Shown piece by piece: positions 38,113-48,032 of a DNA stretch of 64,000 nucleotides (position 1 is the first letter of the stretch; each line of letters begins with the position of its first letter). The notes under the pieces were generated by a model, which searched no databases, was not told the DNA's origin, and saw nothing but the letters and a program-made list of their open reading frames with translations. Made by a program: the position numbers and the translations under genes. The DNA comes from Legionella fallonii LLAP-10 (GTDB taxonomy: Bacteria; Pseudomonadota; Gammaproteobacteria; Legionellales; Legionellaceae): assembly GCF_000953135.1 (NCBI RefSeq), contig NZ_LN614827.1:2385001-2449000 (forward strand). Reading direction: 5' to 3'.

Positions 38113-38455
38113 AATCTCTTCCTTGGAAAATTAAGATCCTTTTATAACTATAGCACATAGAACAAGTTACACTTGAGCAGATGCGATTAATTGCCAATAA
38201 CCCATTTATTTTATTTACGCTTTATATCCCTTTAATCCCCCTAAAAACATCATCTGAGCTAGAGCTTAGAAGCATCGTTATTATATGTAATCATGCGGCC
38301 TAGCTCTTGATCATAAAACTTTAGAGAAGCGAGTTCTAGCAGATGCTTTAAGCTAAATCCGGGGGCACTATGAAAAAGTTATTCTCTTGATGGCATTTAG
38401 GTAATTTATAGAAAGGGATTAGTAAACAAAGAAATGAAGACTTAAGCCAAAGGCA
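38113..38455. other. Intergenic region before the IS3 remnant
   Basis: 340 bases without a supported gene, AT-rich; it precedes a transposase fragment and may contain IS-derived sequence. Confidence 0.35.
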
Positions 38456-38655
38456 GCAAAGCGCTTTAAAGTAACCGCCAACAGTAAACATAATAAGCCT
38501 GGAGCCGAAAATATTTTAGGCCGGCAATTCATGCCTCAGTGTTTAAATAAAGCTCAATTACTTGTATTCGATTACACAGAAGTGTTTAATAATCGTTAGC
38601 GCCTTCACTCAACTCAGGGGTATCAGACGCCAAATGAGTTAGAGTTAGCGGCATA
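38456..38655 (+). pseudogene. IS3-family transposase OrfB remnant
   Basis: AKRFKVTANSKHNKPGAENI and LGRQF match the start of IS3-family OrfB integrase cores. After a large internal deletion, LVFDYTEVFNNR and RLHSTQGYQTPNELELAA match the very C-terminal IEVFYNRxRxHSxLGYxSPxxFE. An in-frame TAG after NNR further breaks it. Only the two ends of the gene remain. Confidence 0.82.
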
Positions 38656-38785
38656 AAGTTGGTGTCCGGTATTTCGAGGCAAGATCAATTAACCGAAATA
38701 GTGGGTTATCCATTTTGGTAAGTTTTACCGCAATTTTATTATCCATGATTCACCCGTGTATGAAATTCATGTAGACGCCAGCACT

Positions 38786-40393
38786 CTACGCTGTTGCAAG
38801 ATAATCTTTTCCATACTGTTCTAAATAATCATTGTAATTACCAAGAAAATTTTGCACGCCATATTGTTCGGTTAAAACAATAACACGAGTGGCAATGTCA
38901 TCAATAAAATAACGATTATGACTGACAAATAATACTGCTCCAGGAAACAGCTGAATTGCTTCGATTAAGGCATCTATAGACTCAAGATCCAAATGGTTGG
39001 TTGGCTCATCAAATATCAGAACATTATGTTTTTCCAAAATTAATTTGGCCATAATTAACCGAGCAGACTCCCCTCCACTTAATACCCCTATCTTTTTATC
39101 TACATCTGAGCCACGAAATAGCACTTGGCCAAGCACTTTCCTGATTTCCTGTCCCGGTGCAGCTATATTATCTTCCATCCATTGCAATACAGATTGTTCT
39201 GGAGCTAGTTGAGTTCGATAATCTTGGGCAAAATAACCGACCTTTACAGTGTCACTCCATTCAAAATGACCATGATCTGACTGTAATTCTCTTAATAAAA
39301 TTTTCAGTAAAGTGGATTTTCCAATACCATTAGGTCCTACAATGGCACATTTATCGCCTCGTTGTATGGTAAACGATACATTTTTTAATAATACTCGTTC
39401 ATCAAAATTTTTGTGCAGCTGTTCAACTTTAACTACTAATTTACCCGAGGATTTCTTTTGCTGGAAATTAAAATAGGGTTTGAAAATATTAGATTCTTTG
39501 ATCTCAACTAACTCAATGCGATCTATCATTTTTTGTCGTGAAGCTGCTTGACTCGCTTTACTTGCTTTTGCGCCAAAGCGATCAACAAAACCCTGCAATT
39601 CATCAATTCGTTTTTCTTGGTTTTTCAACTCACTTTGTTTCAGCCGTAATCGTTCCTCTTTAGCGAAACAAAACTTATCATAATTTCCGGGATAATCCAG
39701 TATCGTATCATAGTCTATATCGAGTATGTTCGTGGATGTATTATTGAGAAAACTTCTATCATGGGAAATAAAAATCAAGAGCCCTTTAAATGATGTTTTC
39801 AGGAACTCTTCCAACCATGCAATTGATATAATGTCCAAGTGGTTGGTCGGTTCATCAAGCAACATAATATCTGGTTGTTGATAAAGAACCTGTGCCAATA
39901 AAACACGTAATTTGTAACCTCCTGATAAGGCACTCAGTGGGCCATAATGAAATTTTTCGGCAATACCTAAACCAAGCAATAATTTTTTTACTGTAGACTC
40001 AGCTTCATAACCGCCTTGATTCATCACTATTTCTTCTAATTCACTCAGACGATAACCATCTTCCTCGGTAAAAATTTCTTTAGAATATATGCTCTCTTTT
40101 TCAGTAAGTGCGTCCCATAAAACAGGATTTCCACGAATAACAACATCAACGAGACGTTCCTCTTCATAACGATAATGATCTTGCTTCAAAATACCTATTT
40201 TATGATTTTTTGCTTTTTCAACTGTGCCATGCGACGCTTGTTCTTCACCTGCTAAAACTTTTAAAAAAGTAGACTTCCCTGTGCCATTAGCGCCGACTAC
40301 TCCATAACGTTGCGTGGGCAATAAGATCAAATCCACATTTTGGAATAAAGATTTTGGTCCAAAATGCATACTTATATTTTTTACATCTAACAT
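38786..40393 (-). CDS. ybiT: ABC-F family ATPase (YbiT-like)
   Basis: 535 residues with two ABC domains and no membrane part. Walker A: GANGTGKST and GPNGIGKST. Signatures: LSGGYKLR and LSGGESAR. Walker B: MLLDEPTNHLD and LIFDEPTNHLD. The linker (about 240-300) is rich in Lys/Gln, as in the P-site-interacting motif region of ABC-F proteins. These bind the ribosome E site. Length and opening (MLDVKNISMHFGPKSLFQNV) fit YbiT. Monocistronic, with the cold-shock gene just upstream on the same strand. Confidence 0.93.
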   Translation of the reverse strand: MLDVKNISMHFGPKSLFQNVDLILLPTQRYGVVGANGTGKSTFLKVLAGEEQASHGTVEKAKNHKIGILKQDHYRYEEERLVDVVIRGNPVLWDALTEKESIYSKEIFTEEDGYRLSELEEIVMNQGGYEAESTVKKLLLGLGIAEKFHYGPLSALSGGYKLRVLLAQVLYQQPDIMLLDEPTNHLDIISIAWLEEFLKTSFKGLLIFISHDRSFLNNTSTNILDIDYDTILDYPGNYDKFCFAKEERLRLKQSELKNQEKRIDELQGFVDRFGAKASKASQAASRQKMIDRIELVEIKESNIFKPYFNFQQKKSSGKLVVKVEQLHKNFDERVLLKNVSFTIQRGDKCAIVGPNGIGKSTLLKILLRELQSDHGHFEWSDTVKVGYFAQDYRTQLAPEQSVLQWMEDNIAAPGQEIRKVLGQVLFRGSDVDKKIGVLSGGESARLIMAKLILEKHNVLIFDEPTNHLDLESIDALIEAIQLFPGAVLFVSHNRYFIDDIATRVIVLTEQYGVQNFLGNYNDYLEQYGKDYLATA

Positions 40394-40417
40394 TGATCTG
40401 GCCTCACTTTACCTATT

Positions 40418-40624
40418 TTAGAGAATAATGCTTACTTGTGTTGCAAACTCACCTCGTTCACCCTGTTTAAGGACATAATTAACGCGTTGTCCTTCTTTTA
40501 GTTCTTTGTAACCTTCAGATTGAACGTTAGAAAAGTGAACAAAAATTTCTTTACCTGTTGAATTTTCAGAAATAAAACCATAACCCTTTATTTTGTTAAA
40601 ACGTATCACGGTACCAGTTTGCAT
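40418..40624 (-). CDS. CspA-family cold-shock domain protein
   Basis: 68 residues from ATG 40624 (a TTG one codon earlier is in frame); AGGGG is eight bases before. KGYGFI (RNP1) and EIFVHFSNVQ (RNP2) are intact, so it binds single-stranded RNA/DNA. The opening MQTGTVIRFNKIKGYGF is typical. It precedes the ABC-F gene by 24 bases on the same strand, so it may share its transcript. Confidence 0.93.
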   Translation of the reverse strand: MQTGTVIRFNKIKGYGFISENSTGKEIFVHFSNVQSEGYKELKEGQRVNYVLKQGERGEFATQVSIIL

Positions 40625-40627
40625 CAA

Positions 40628-41176
40628 AAACCCCTAATTTATAAATTAAACACAATGATCACATTTAAATCTATTTGCACTTTTATTTGTGCAATTTTAA
40701 CATTATTTAGATCAATTAGCACTCAACTTAACATTTTTAGATTACTTCAATTATGTTTGCAATATTAATAAGCTCTGTATCAAGATAAGTTAACTTTATT
40801 TAATCTAATAAATTCAAAAGGTTACACTAATCTAATCTGATTAACCTATTTGATGCCTAATATTAAAATTATTAATTTGACCGATGGCATATCGATGAAA
40901 CCTCAGCAGTCTTCATTAAGACAAAGAGATCATATCATTGTAGGAACTGGCAGTATGTAATGTTCTAAATTGTTTGAACTATTGACTTGGAGCCATCGGT
41001 TACCGTCTATCGATATTTGTTCTGTGACGCAAAGAACATTATTTGCGCGACAATCACATAGATAAAATATCAGGTGATTGAACATATTCCGGTGACTTTT
41101 CAGCTCGAAGTTTTGGCAAGAGCATTTCGTTACCCGCCCCTGGTGGTAGGCTACCAGGAACGGGCTTAATTGTGCT
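40628..41176. other. Intergenic region with a hairpin near the C69 gene end
   Basis: About 550 bases. CCTGGT GGTAGGCT ACCAGG at 41136-41155 forms a hairpin 22 bases past the C69 gene stop and could be its terminator, though no T run follows. An antisense open frame at 40930-41253 is not supported as a gene. The cold-shock gene leader and promoter should lie at 40625-40800. Confidence 0.4.
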
Positions 41177-42748
41177 TTAGCAATGTTCTGGCTTATAGTT
41201 ACAATCTTGCTCACGAACTTTCGTGGTAAACCAATCAGCCATTGCTTGTTCATCTTGAAGGCTATATTTTGTACTAATGTGTAATTGCTCCATCAGTTTT
41301 TGAATTAACTGATTATTCAATACCGAAACTTTAGCAACTGTAGCTTCAGTGAAGTTATCTATTAGCGTCGGATCATTAGTTTCTTTATAATTAGCTTCCA
41401 TTTCTAGTCTTTCTTGCTCTATTTCTGTTGCTAATGCTTGATAACTTCCTTGTATCAATTTCATTCTTTCTTGTGGATTAAATGGGATGTTTTTCTCAGG
41501 ATCATTTAAAAACACTAAAGATTGTAACCTTCTAAATTGCCAAAATAATTTTTCATTTTGTATATCAGCTTGATTTGTTCCCTCAGTCAATGGCTTTGGT
41601 ATTTGTGTAATACCATAATAAATAGGTATATAGAAGCTAACAGTCGGCATGCCAAGAGCAATATACTCTAAATTGGCTAGGCTATTATCCCCATTGCTCA
41701 AAGGATTATCTACAATTGTCACATGAGCATTACTTGTATTTAAACTGGCAATTGGACGATAGTAAGGTCTTTCATTTTCATTTTTATTGTATCGTTGATA
41801 AGGATCAAAATCGCTGTATTCTTCAAAATGGCTGGCAAAGATTCTTTGAACATCAACAACAGAGATTTTCTTCTCCGGTTTAAGAAATGTAAGAAACTTG
41901 CCTTTATTAATAGTGTCTAGATCAAAAGATTGTGTGCTGGGATTAAAATGGTGCTGTACATATGCTAGTCTAGCAAAATTTTTTCTAGGATTTATAGGAT
42001 TGGCAACATCAGCAAACGTCTCTCTAAAATTAAATTGCTTCGTCTCTGTTATCTTAGCAATACCCCTGTCAATAGCAAATTGGATTGGTGTTTTTCCATT
42101 GAAATGAGAGAATTTATACTCATAATCTACAGGTGAGTACGCCTGAATTTGTCCAGGACCATTTGCTGCAACAAAATAAACATCTTCTGGGACTTTTATA
42201 GCAACCCATTGATGCCCGCTTAAGGTCTCTAAATACCATGCCTCGTCCTTATCAGCAAAAAGCACTCCAAAGCCTACATTCGATGCTAAACCTCGCTCTT
42301 CAATGGCTTTGCCAAGGATATCTACAGCACCTCGAGCGGTCGTAGCTATAGGCATAATAATGCCTGGAATATTTCGCTCCTCAATGCCATTCTTCGAATA
42401 GACTGGTGGATCTAACTCTAAAACCTCTGAGTTACTTTGAATGGTTTCTGTGGCACTAATCGAGAGTCCATTGGCATTTGTCGCCACTTGTGCCATATCA
42501 TTTTTTTCATCGGCTTCTAAATCCCAATAAGGGAGACCCAAATAAGATTTCTTCCCTTCATGGTCATAATATATTTTTAAATTTTTCGCCCTCCTCGCAT
42601 CAATAGTGTCAGAGGTGCGCGCAATAATTGTTTTACCCTCTAGAGAAGCTTTTTTACCTATGATTAGAGTAGTGCACGCGTCAACGGGTAATCCATTCAT
42701 CATTAGGACGCACGCGATAATGCGGTGTAAATTCGGCATAAAATTCAT
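41177..42748 (-). CDS. C69-family dipeptidase (PipD-like)
   Basis: 523 residues. A short hydrophobic leader ends at VDACTTLIIGKKAS; the Cys (residue 25) becomes the N-terminal nucleophile after cleavage, as in peptidase family C69. IIARTSDTIDARRAKNLKIY and NANGLSISATETI are conserved. The C-terminal part has EQERLEMEANYKETNDPTLI typical of the family. It removes dipeptides in the periplasm or outside. Either the ATG at 42748 or at 42739 may be used. No operon partner. Confidence 0.9.
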   Translation of the reverse strand: MNFMPNLHRIIACVLMMNGLPVDACTTLIIGKKASLEGKTIIARTSDTIDARRAKNLKIYYDHEGKKSYLGLPYWDLEADEKNDMAQVATNANGLSISATETIQSNSEVLELDPPVYSKNGIEERNIPGIIMPIATTARGAVDILGKAIEERGLASNVGFGVLFADKDEAWYLETLSGHQWVAIKVPEDVYFVAANGPGQIQAYSPVDYEYKFSHFNGKTPIQFAIDRGIAKITETKQFNFRETFADVANPINPRKNFARLAYVQHHFNPSTQSFDLDTINKGKFLTFLKPEKKISVVDVQRIFASHFEEYSDFDPYQRYNKNENERPYYRPIASLNTSNAHVTIVDNPLSNGDNSLANLEYIALGMPTVSFYIPIYYGITQIPKPLTEGTNQADIQNEKLFWQFRRLQSLVFLNDPEKNIPFNPQERMKLIQGSYQALATEIEQERLEMEANYKETNDPTLIDNFTEATVAKVSVLNNQLIQKLMEQLHISTKYSLQDEQAMADWFTTKVREQDCNYKPEHC

Positions 42749-42805
42749 CTTTTAGTAGTAAAAATTTATAATACTACCATAGTAAATCAAGAGTCTATCG
42801 CAAAT

Positions 42806-43843
42806 CTATCCACTAGAACTTAAAAAAGGCATCGCCTCAATCTGAAACTTAAACTTTAAATCAAGCTCACATATTTGCTCCCTCAATAAACGTCGGTCGG
42901 CCAACCTTTTGTCTCTCAAGGCTATAAGAGCATCCATGTTATTTTTTGCTATTTTATGCAGGATTCCTGTGTCTATAGAAAGACCCAAAGCACGTAATGG
43001 CGACCGCTTTCGATAGATTGCAACGGTAACTCCCAGACGCTCCACCTGCTCCCCTTGCTTCTCAGGCTCTTCCAACTGATTCTGTTTCTCTAGCTTCGTT
43101 GGAATCTTCTGCTCCCACCAACTCTGTAATTCACTTGTATTGCGATTTAAGAACACTAAGGTTCTATTAAATGTTTTGCTATCAAATTGAGGTATTGGAT
43201 AAAAAGGTACTCGCAGATCACAATAGTGCTGAGCTACATGGGCTGGAGCACAAAATTGTGCCATGCCAACGCCAGTACACCACTCCGCTTGGCGTTGTGC
43301 TGAACGCCAAAAAAGATAATTTTTAACAAAATACTCCAGTGCAGCGATAATAAAAAAATCATAGTGACTCTCGTGATAAATCTCTCCATTTAACTCATAA
43401 AAAATCCCATTTTTCTCAAGTTCATCCAGTTGAACTAATAAGTTGTCCCAAATCTCCTTGCCTTCCTTGGATATAGGTAAACATTCAAGCATCATTGGTG
43501 CCATGTATCGAACATCCAAAGCCCATAATACATATTCCCAAACGGTAGTATTTTTAAAAACACGGCCAGAGTTGTCTTTTATTGTACCCCTATCCCAAAG
43601 TAAGTCAGGATATTTTTTTAGTAACATCTGGGCTTTCTTTTGATTTCCGTTAATAACACATTGCACCAAGCTAGCCCATAGACGTTCACGTTGTAATTGA
43701 TTATAAAAGAGACTACAGGTTAGGACGAAACTATTCTGAGTAGTTTTTTCCTTACTTAGATTCTGAATCACTTGCTTCAATAATTCTTCAGGTAATGATT
43801 TTATAAATGACAAATCTTCTTCGTATTCTTCTTTTGATTGCAT
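42806..43843 (-). CDS. F-box-like protein (putative effector)
   Basis: 345 residues. The N terminus FIKSLPEELLKQVIQNLSKE then SFVLTCSLFYNQLQRERLWA fits the F-box (LPxELLxxIxxxL ... LxxVCxxxxxxxxxxxLW). It is followed by a short ankyrin-like segment (VINGNQKKAQMLLKKYPDLL). F-box proteins are eukaryotic SCF ubiquitin-ligase adaptors, and Legionella uses several (LegU1, AnkB). The rest is helical with Glu-rich linker (EEPEKQGEQ). The substrate-recognition part is not identified. Effector status is inferred. Confidence 0.7.
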   Translation of the reverse strand: MQSKEEYEEDLSFIKSLPEELLKQVIQNLSKEKTTQNSFVLTCSLFYNQLQRERLWASLVQCVINGNQKKAQMLLKKYPDLLWDRGTIKDNSGRVFKNTTVWEYVLWALDVRYMAPMMLECLPISKEGKEIWDNLLVQLDELEKNGIFYELNGEIYHESHYDFFIIAALEYFVKNYLFWRSAQRQAEWCTGVGMAQFCAPAHVAQHYCDLRVPFYPIPQFDSKTFNRTLVFLNRNTSELQSWWEQKIPTKLEKQNQLEEPEKQGEQVERLGVTVAIYRKRSPLRALGLSIDTGILHKIAKNNMDALIALRDKRLADRRLLREQICELDLKFKFQIEAMPFLSSSG

Positions 43844-44184
43844 TAGAATATCTCGAACAAAAAGAACATTTATAATACATAACCATCACCATACAATCAA
43901 ATTGGGCCAATTAAAACAAAACAATAAGAGTCGTCGTTATTCCAACTGAAGTTCCCAATGAAATAAGAATAGATTTCTTCAGAAGCGCTACTCCAGAGAG
44001 AGAATTGCTTCGTCGCTACGGTGTTCGAATCTTCATATGACGTTCATATACGCTCCGATTCTTTGTCCCCTGTCTCCTGCACCTCTTTATCTGTAGCTAA
44101 TTTGCAGAAAGGTATAATAAATTACCTTATTATTAATAGTTTGCTAGGATTTATATAACTAGCATAAAAAACATTGGAGTCTTT
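43844..44184. other. Intergenic region between divergent genes
   Basis: 341 bases that hold two divergent promoters; no RNA gene or repeat recognised. Confidence 0.45.
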
Positions 44185-44754
44185 ATGACGTTTTCCATAC
44201 CCCAAGGTTTGAAACCTTTTGTTGCTGAACTGCAAGCATTGGACATTAAACAATATGACGATAATACCAATATTGCTCGCGTATCAGCTCTTGTGGCTCA
44301 ATGGGTAAAACGACAAGACTGGTTAGAAGAAAAATACTTTTATGTAGATCCTAAAGCGGGTTTCAGCTCTTGGCTAATCCATGAAGAAGAGGATCATTCA
44401 TTAGCTGTCAATCTAGTCGCGTGGGAGCCTGGACGCGAAATAACACCACACGAGCATAAAACGTGGGGTGTCGTAGGAAGTGTAGTTGGAGTAGAAAAAA
44501 ATTATCTCTGGATACGTATAGATGATGGTTCAAAACCAGAATATGCAGAGATAAAAAGGCAAAATGCAGCAATCATTTGCCCTGCAGGAGGCATTATTAG
44601 TTTTTTACCCGATGAGATACACAGTGTTATCAATGAATCAGAAAAAGTAGCAATTTCCTTGCATGTCTACGGGAAAAATTTAAATTATACCGGACGTTAT
44701 CAATATGATCCGATTAATAACACGATGCAGCCTTTTATTGTTAACTTTGGCTAA
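44185..44754 (+). CDS. Cysteine dioxygenase-like cupin
   Basis: 189 residues. TPHEHKTWGVVGSVVGVEKN holds the His-x-His of cupin motif 1 and LPDEIHSVINES the His of motif 2, so a mononuclear Fe(II) is bound by three His as in cysteine/thiol dioxygenases (CDO, 3-mercaptopropionate dioxygenase). NLVAWEPGREI precedes it. It would oxidise a thiol to the sulfinate. Which thiol cannot be told. GGAGT stands before the ATG. Confidence 0.82.
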   Translation: MTFSIPQGLKPFVAELQALDIKQYDDNTNIARVSALVAQWVKRQDWLEEKYFYVDPKAGFSSWLIHEEEDHSLAVNLVAWEPGREITPHEHKTWGVVGSVVGVEKNYLWIRIDDGSKPEYAEIKRQNAAIICPAGGIISFLPDEIHSVINESEKVAISLHVYGKNLNYTGRYQYDPINNTMQPFIVNFG

Positions 44755-44787
44755 TTACCCGTATTAATTATTGGCTCAGCCTAATTT

Positions 44788-45480
44788 CTATACAAATCGC
44801 AAATTCATTTCTTCATCATCCGTTAGACTATGATCGCCCTGTTTATAAATAGCGATTAATCCGCTAATCAATAATAATTGCGCAGCATAATAACTCAGCA
44901 TCACAAAAACTCGTGTATCTATCTGCGGATAAACAAACATACTCAAAGCAAGAGCCAGATCAGAAAGAGCAAAGAACAATGCACCAATTCCGATGGCTAG
45001 TTCTTGGAATTTCACTTGGAATGCGCAAAATAACATCAGCATCAACACACTGAGATAGATGATTACCGGGATCAGTAAAGAATCTAATCTTGGCAATAAA
45101 AGGGATACAAAAAAGCTTATGAATACTGTCACCAACAAATAATAAGCTAAATGAGAAGAGCGATATTTAAATACTTTCAGAAATAAAGCGATGTAACAAC
45201 AATGAACCAATAAAAAACATCCTATACCTAATTTCATACTCAATGAAACGGGTAAAGTTAAAACTACATCGCCTAACAATGAAAAGATAAGTGCTGAAAC
45301 CATTAACATTTTAGCCTGCGGCAATAGATTCTTTTGTAGTACGCCAATAATTAAACAAATGATTGGAATAGGTTTTAAGAATGTTGTTAGAGGATACGTA
45401 ATAAAAGAGACACTTGCCATGTAAATAAACGCGGTGAACAAGAAAGCAAACAGCGAGGACTTCGGTAAGGTGAAAGTCAT
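44788..45480 (-). CDS. YhhN-family lysoplasmalogenase-like membrane protein
   Basis: 230 residues, about eight hydrophobic helices, from ATG 45480 (AAAGGA six bases before; the open frame runs a little further up). TTFLKPIPIICLIIGVL, ALIFSLLGDVVLTL and FFALSDLALALSMF match the YhhN/TMEM86 family, with the Asp in LLGD and in ALSD conserved. The family includes alkenyl-ether hydrolases. Function in this organism is unknown. Confidence 0.85.
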   Translation of the reverse strand: MTFTLPKSSLFAFLFTAFIYMASVSFITYPLTTFLKPIPIICLIIGVLQKNLLPQAKMLMVSALIFSLLGDVVLTLPVSLSMKLGIGCFLLVHCCYIALFLKVFKYRSSHLAYYLLVTVFISFFVSLLLPRLDSLLIPVIIYLSVLMLMLFCAFQVKFQELAIGIGALFFALSDLALALSMFVYPQIDTRVFVMLSYYAAQLLLISGLIAIYKQGDHSLTDDEEMNLRFV

Positions 45481-45711
45481 AGTTAATCCTTTACGTATCA
45501 TTCCTAATAATGATAAGAACTATGCGACTCCTCTCATAGTTCTTTTCTCATACTACTTTAATCTGGAAAAAATCACTGAGACAGTGTATACCTACTTGAT
45601 AAATAAAAAAATATTTTTTTATTCTTTCAAAACACAAATATAAAATATCAACTATAGTTAAAAATACCAATAAAAATAACGGATATTTTAAGGTCCGGAC
45701 GAGAGGAAAAC

Positions 45712-46620
45712 ATGCTCATACGATGGCTAGCCGCAGCTTCATTGTCTCTTTGTATATTTAATACACCGTGTTTTGCTGAAGAAAAAGAAATTGCTATTAC
45801 TATAGATGATTTACCTTTCGTTGGTTCTGGAAGCAGCACTCCCGCGAGTTTAAAAAGAACCCACGATCGCTTTATGGCTATAGTCAATGCGTTTGTTGAA
45901 AATCAAGTCCCCGCAACTGGATTTGCCATTGGTGAGGCCGTTGCCAAAAATGAATGGTATTTACTAGAAGCGTTCCGTAATCAAGGATTATCTATAGGAA
46001 ATCATACCTATACTCATCGCAGTTTACAGTCATTAAGTGCAGAAAAATACATTGCTGATATTGAGCGTGCTGACGCTAAGTTGGCTCGAGTAATGACCCA
46101 ACCTAAATATTTTCGTTATCCTTATCTTGCTGAAGGTAAAGGAGAGAAAAAACAAAAAGTAGTTGATTACTTGATAGCCCATGGCTATCAAATTGCTCCT
46201 GTAACCATCGATAGTAAGGATTATGAGTTCAACGCACAATTTTATAGAATTCCCTACCGTAAAAGAGCGCAAAGCATTCATCAATTTAAAAAACGCTACC
46301 TTGCTTATATTTGGAAACAAACGTTAAAAGCAGAACAACGAGCCAAAAAAGGCAATGGCCAGCCAGTAAAACAAATTTTATTACTCCATGCTAATTTGTT
46401 AAATAGTTTATGTCTGACTGATATTATTCAGCTATACAAAAGTAATGGATATAAATTTATAAGTTTGGACGCTGCGTTAAAAGGAAATACCGCTGTACCT
46501 ATCAACGACTCCTCTGCCGCAGCTGCATCGGCTAAGACAGAGAAAAAAGAAAATACGTCTAATGATATACATGCGGAAAATGAGTTAGTACCTCTTACGC
46601 CGCACTGGGTGACTGTTTAA
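45712..46620 (+). CDS. Secreted polysaccharide deacetylase (NodB domain)
   Basis: 302 residues; signal peptide MLIRWLAAASLSLCIFNTPC ending near CFAEE. IAITIDDLPFVG has the catalytic/metal Asp pair, GNHTYTHRSL the His-x3-His, and FRYPYLAEG the Arg-containing motif 3. It is a CE4 deacetylase, probably removing acetyl from peptidoglycan or a polysaccharide in the periplasm. Near the C terminus, LLLHANLLNS is motif 5. The Ala/Ser/Lys-rich tail is disordered. Confidence 0.92.
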   Translation: MLIRWLAAASLSLCIFNTPCFAEEKEIAITIDDLPFVGSGSSTPASLKRTHDRFMAIVNAFVENQVPATGFAIGEAVAKNEWYLLEAFRNQGLSIGNHTYTHRSLQSLSAEKYIADIERADAKLARVMTQPKYFRYPYLAEGKGEKKQKVVDYLIAHGYQIAPVTIDSKDYEFNAQFYRIPYRKRAQSIHQFKKRYLAYIWKQTLKAEQRAKKGNGQPVKQILLLHANLLNSLCLTDIIQLYKSNGYKFISLDAALKGNTAVPINDSSAAAASAKTEKKENTSNDIHAENELVPLTPHWVTV

Positions 46621-46752
46621 TTAGTTTAGTAGGTTGAGCATTTTGCTCTATGGCCATCAGGTTAAGAGCGAACGATCGTTTAAAGACCCAATCTCTCCTC
46701 CTCACTGCCATTAAGCTTAACGTGAGTTTGGTTACGATCGCGGGACATGTAG

Positions 46753-46772
46753 CCCGGTTGTTTACAACCGGG
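46753..46772. repeat. Intergenic hairpin between convergent genes
   Basis: CCCGGTTGT TT ACAACCGGG is a perfect nine-base-pair hairpin with a two-base loop, between the deacetylase and mltA ends. It may serve as a terminator or be a dispersed repeat (compare the C/G-rich palindromes at 6241 and 48233). Confidence 0.6.
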
Positions 46773-46829
46773 AAAAGAAAGTATTCAAGGTATGGCTACA
46801 TTAGGCTTAAAGTTGTCAATTAACACGCT

Positions 46830-48023
46830 CTAAGATATTTTTTCCAATCGCAATATCGCATGACGCGGAAGCAGTATCCAATAATGCCCTTCATTTTTCA
46901 TATGTCCGGCAATTAGAGTGGCATTTTTCCCGCCGCCCCAAAATACGTCTCCTCGAACTTTGCCTCGAATTGCACCACCAGTATCCTGAGCAATCATCAA
47001 GCGTTGCATGGGCTTACTCACATCAGGATTCTGACTGTCAGGACGAGTAGTATTTAGCCATAAAGGAGCCCCCATCGGTATCCAATCCCTATCTATAGCA
47101 AGAGAATAACCAGGAGTTAAAGCCACTCCCTGAGATCCTAAAGCGGCATCCAAGGATAATTTACGGAAAAATACAAAGGATTTATTTTGATTAATAATCT
47201 TATCCATTTGTTTGGGATTAGCTTCTAAATACTTTTTTATCGCTTGCATAGACGCGTTGTGCTTGGTCATGATCCCTTTTTTAATTAATACCCCTGCTAT
47301 AGGAGTATAAGGGGCTCCATTTTGCGCGTCATAACCAACATAAATCGATTTTCCATCCTCAAGCTCTATTATTCCAGTGCCTTGAATTTCTAAAAACAAT
47401 CGATCAATAGGGCTTTTAATCCAAACTAATACGCGTGCGGTATCCTTTATTGCCCCATTATTAATTTGTTCACGAGTATAATAAGGAACGATTTTATTCC
47501 CATCAATCCGCCCAACAATCCTACGATTCTTTAAATTGGGAATAAATAGACCTAAATCAACAACCACTAAATTGCTAGGTGTCTCATAAATTGGCACTTT
47601 ATATTCATCAGTCTTTGTATAGCTACCTTTAATTGACGGCATATAGTAACCAGTAAATAGACCTTTCACTGGTTTATCACCATAAAACTCGACCGGAGCA
47701 AACCATTCTTGGAAAAATTGTTTTGCTGTTGCATCACTAACAGGATTAATCTTTAATGCAGCACGACATGCTGGTTGCCAATCTTTGGCTTGTAGATCGA
47801 TCTTATCCGTACCAACAATTTGCTCAGGATCTTGTTTTACAAATGCTCGGCAAGAAGTTTGGAAGGTAAGCAACGATTTTTTTAACTCGGCCGCATTCCA
47901 ACCCGGTAATTGATTAAAGTCAACCTGGCGAAAAGTAGGTTTGGGAGACCAATACCACCAGGCAATTATGCCCAAAGCAATTAATGCTAGGGCTGTTGTA
48001 ACAGAGATAATTTTCGTTTTCAT
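46830..48023 (-). CDS. mltA: Membrane-bound lytic murein transglycosylase A
   Basis: 397 residues from ATG 48023. A single N-terminal hydrophobic anchor (VTTALALIALGIIAWWYW) lacks a lipobox Cys, so it is a membrane anchor rather than a lipoprotein. LFTGYYMPSI, AALGSQGVALTPGYSLAIDR and RLMIAQDTGGAIRGKVRGD are conserved, the Asp in AQDTGGAI being the catalytic residue. It cleaves glycan strands to 1,6-anhydro products. A TTG three codons upstream is an alternative start. Confidence 0.93.
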   Translation of the reverse strand: MKTKIISVTTALALIALGIIAWWYWSPKPTFRQVDFNQLPGWNAAELKKSLLTFQTSCRAFVKQDPEQIVGTDKIDLQAKDWQPACRAALKINPVSDATAKQFFQEWFAPVEFYGDKPVKGLFTGYYMPSIKGSYTKTDEYKVPIYETPSNLVVVDLGLFIPNLKNRRIVGRIDGNKIVPYYTREQINNGAIKDTARVLVWIKSPIDRLFLEIQGTGIIELEDGKSIYVGYDAQNGAPYTPIAGVLIKKGIMTKHNASMQAIKKYLEANPKQMDKIINQNKSFVFFRKLSLDAALGSQGVALTPGYSLAIDRDWIPMGAPLWLNTTRPDSQNPDVSKPMQRLMIAQDTGGAIRGKVRGDVFWGGGKNATLIAGHMKNEGHYWILLPRHAILRLEKIS

Positions 48024-48032
48024 AGAGGTCAA

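Noticed and set aside
26050..38775. Shared TCATGTAGAC at 26060 and 38768 as island attachment sites
   Set aside because: Ten bases are too short in 64 kb to be convincing, and they do not match the tRNA-Phe 3' end.
40930..41253. 107-codon minus-strand frame overlapping the C69 gene end
   Set aside because: Overlaps a solid gene in another frame and has no start signal; the last 45 codons look somewhat protein-like but cannot be assigned.
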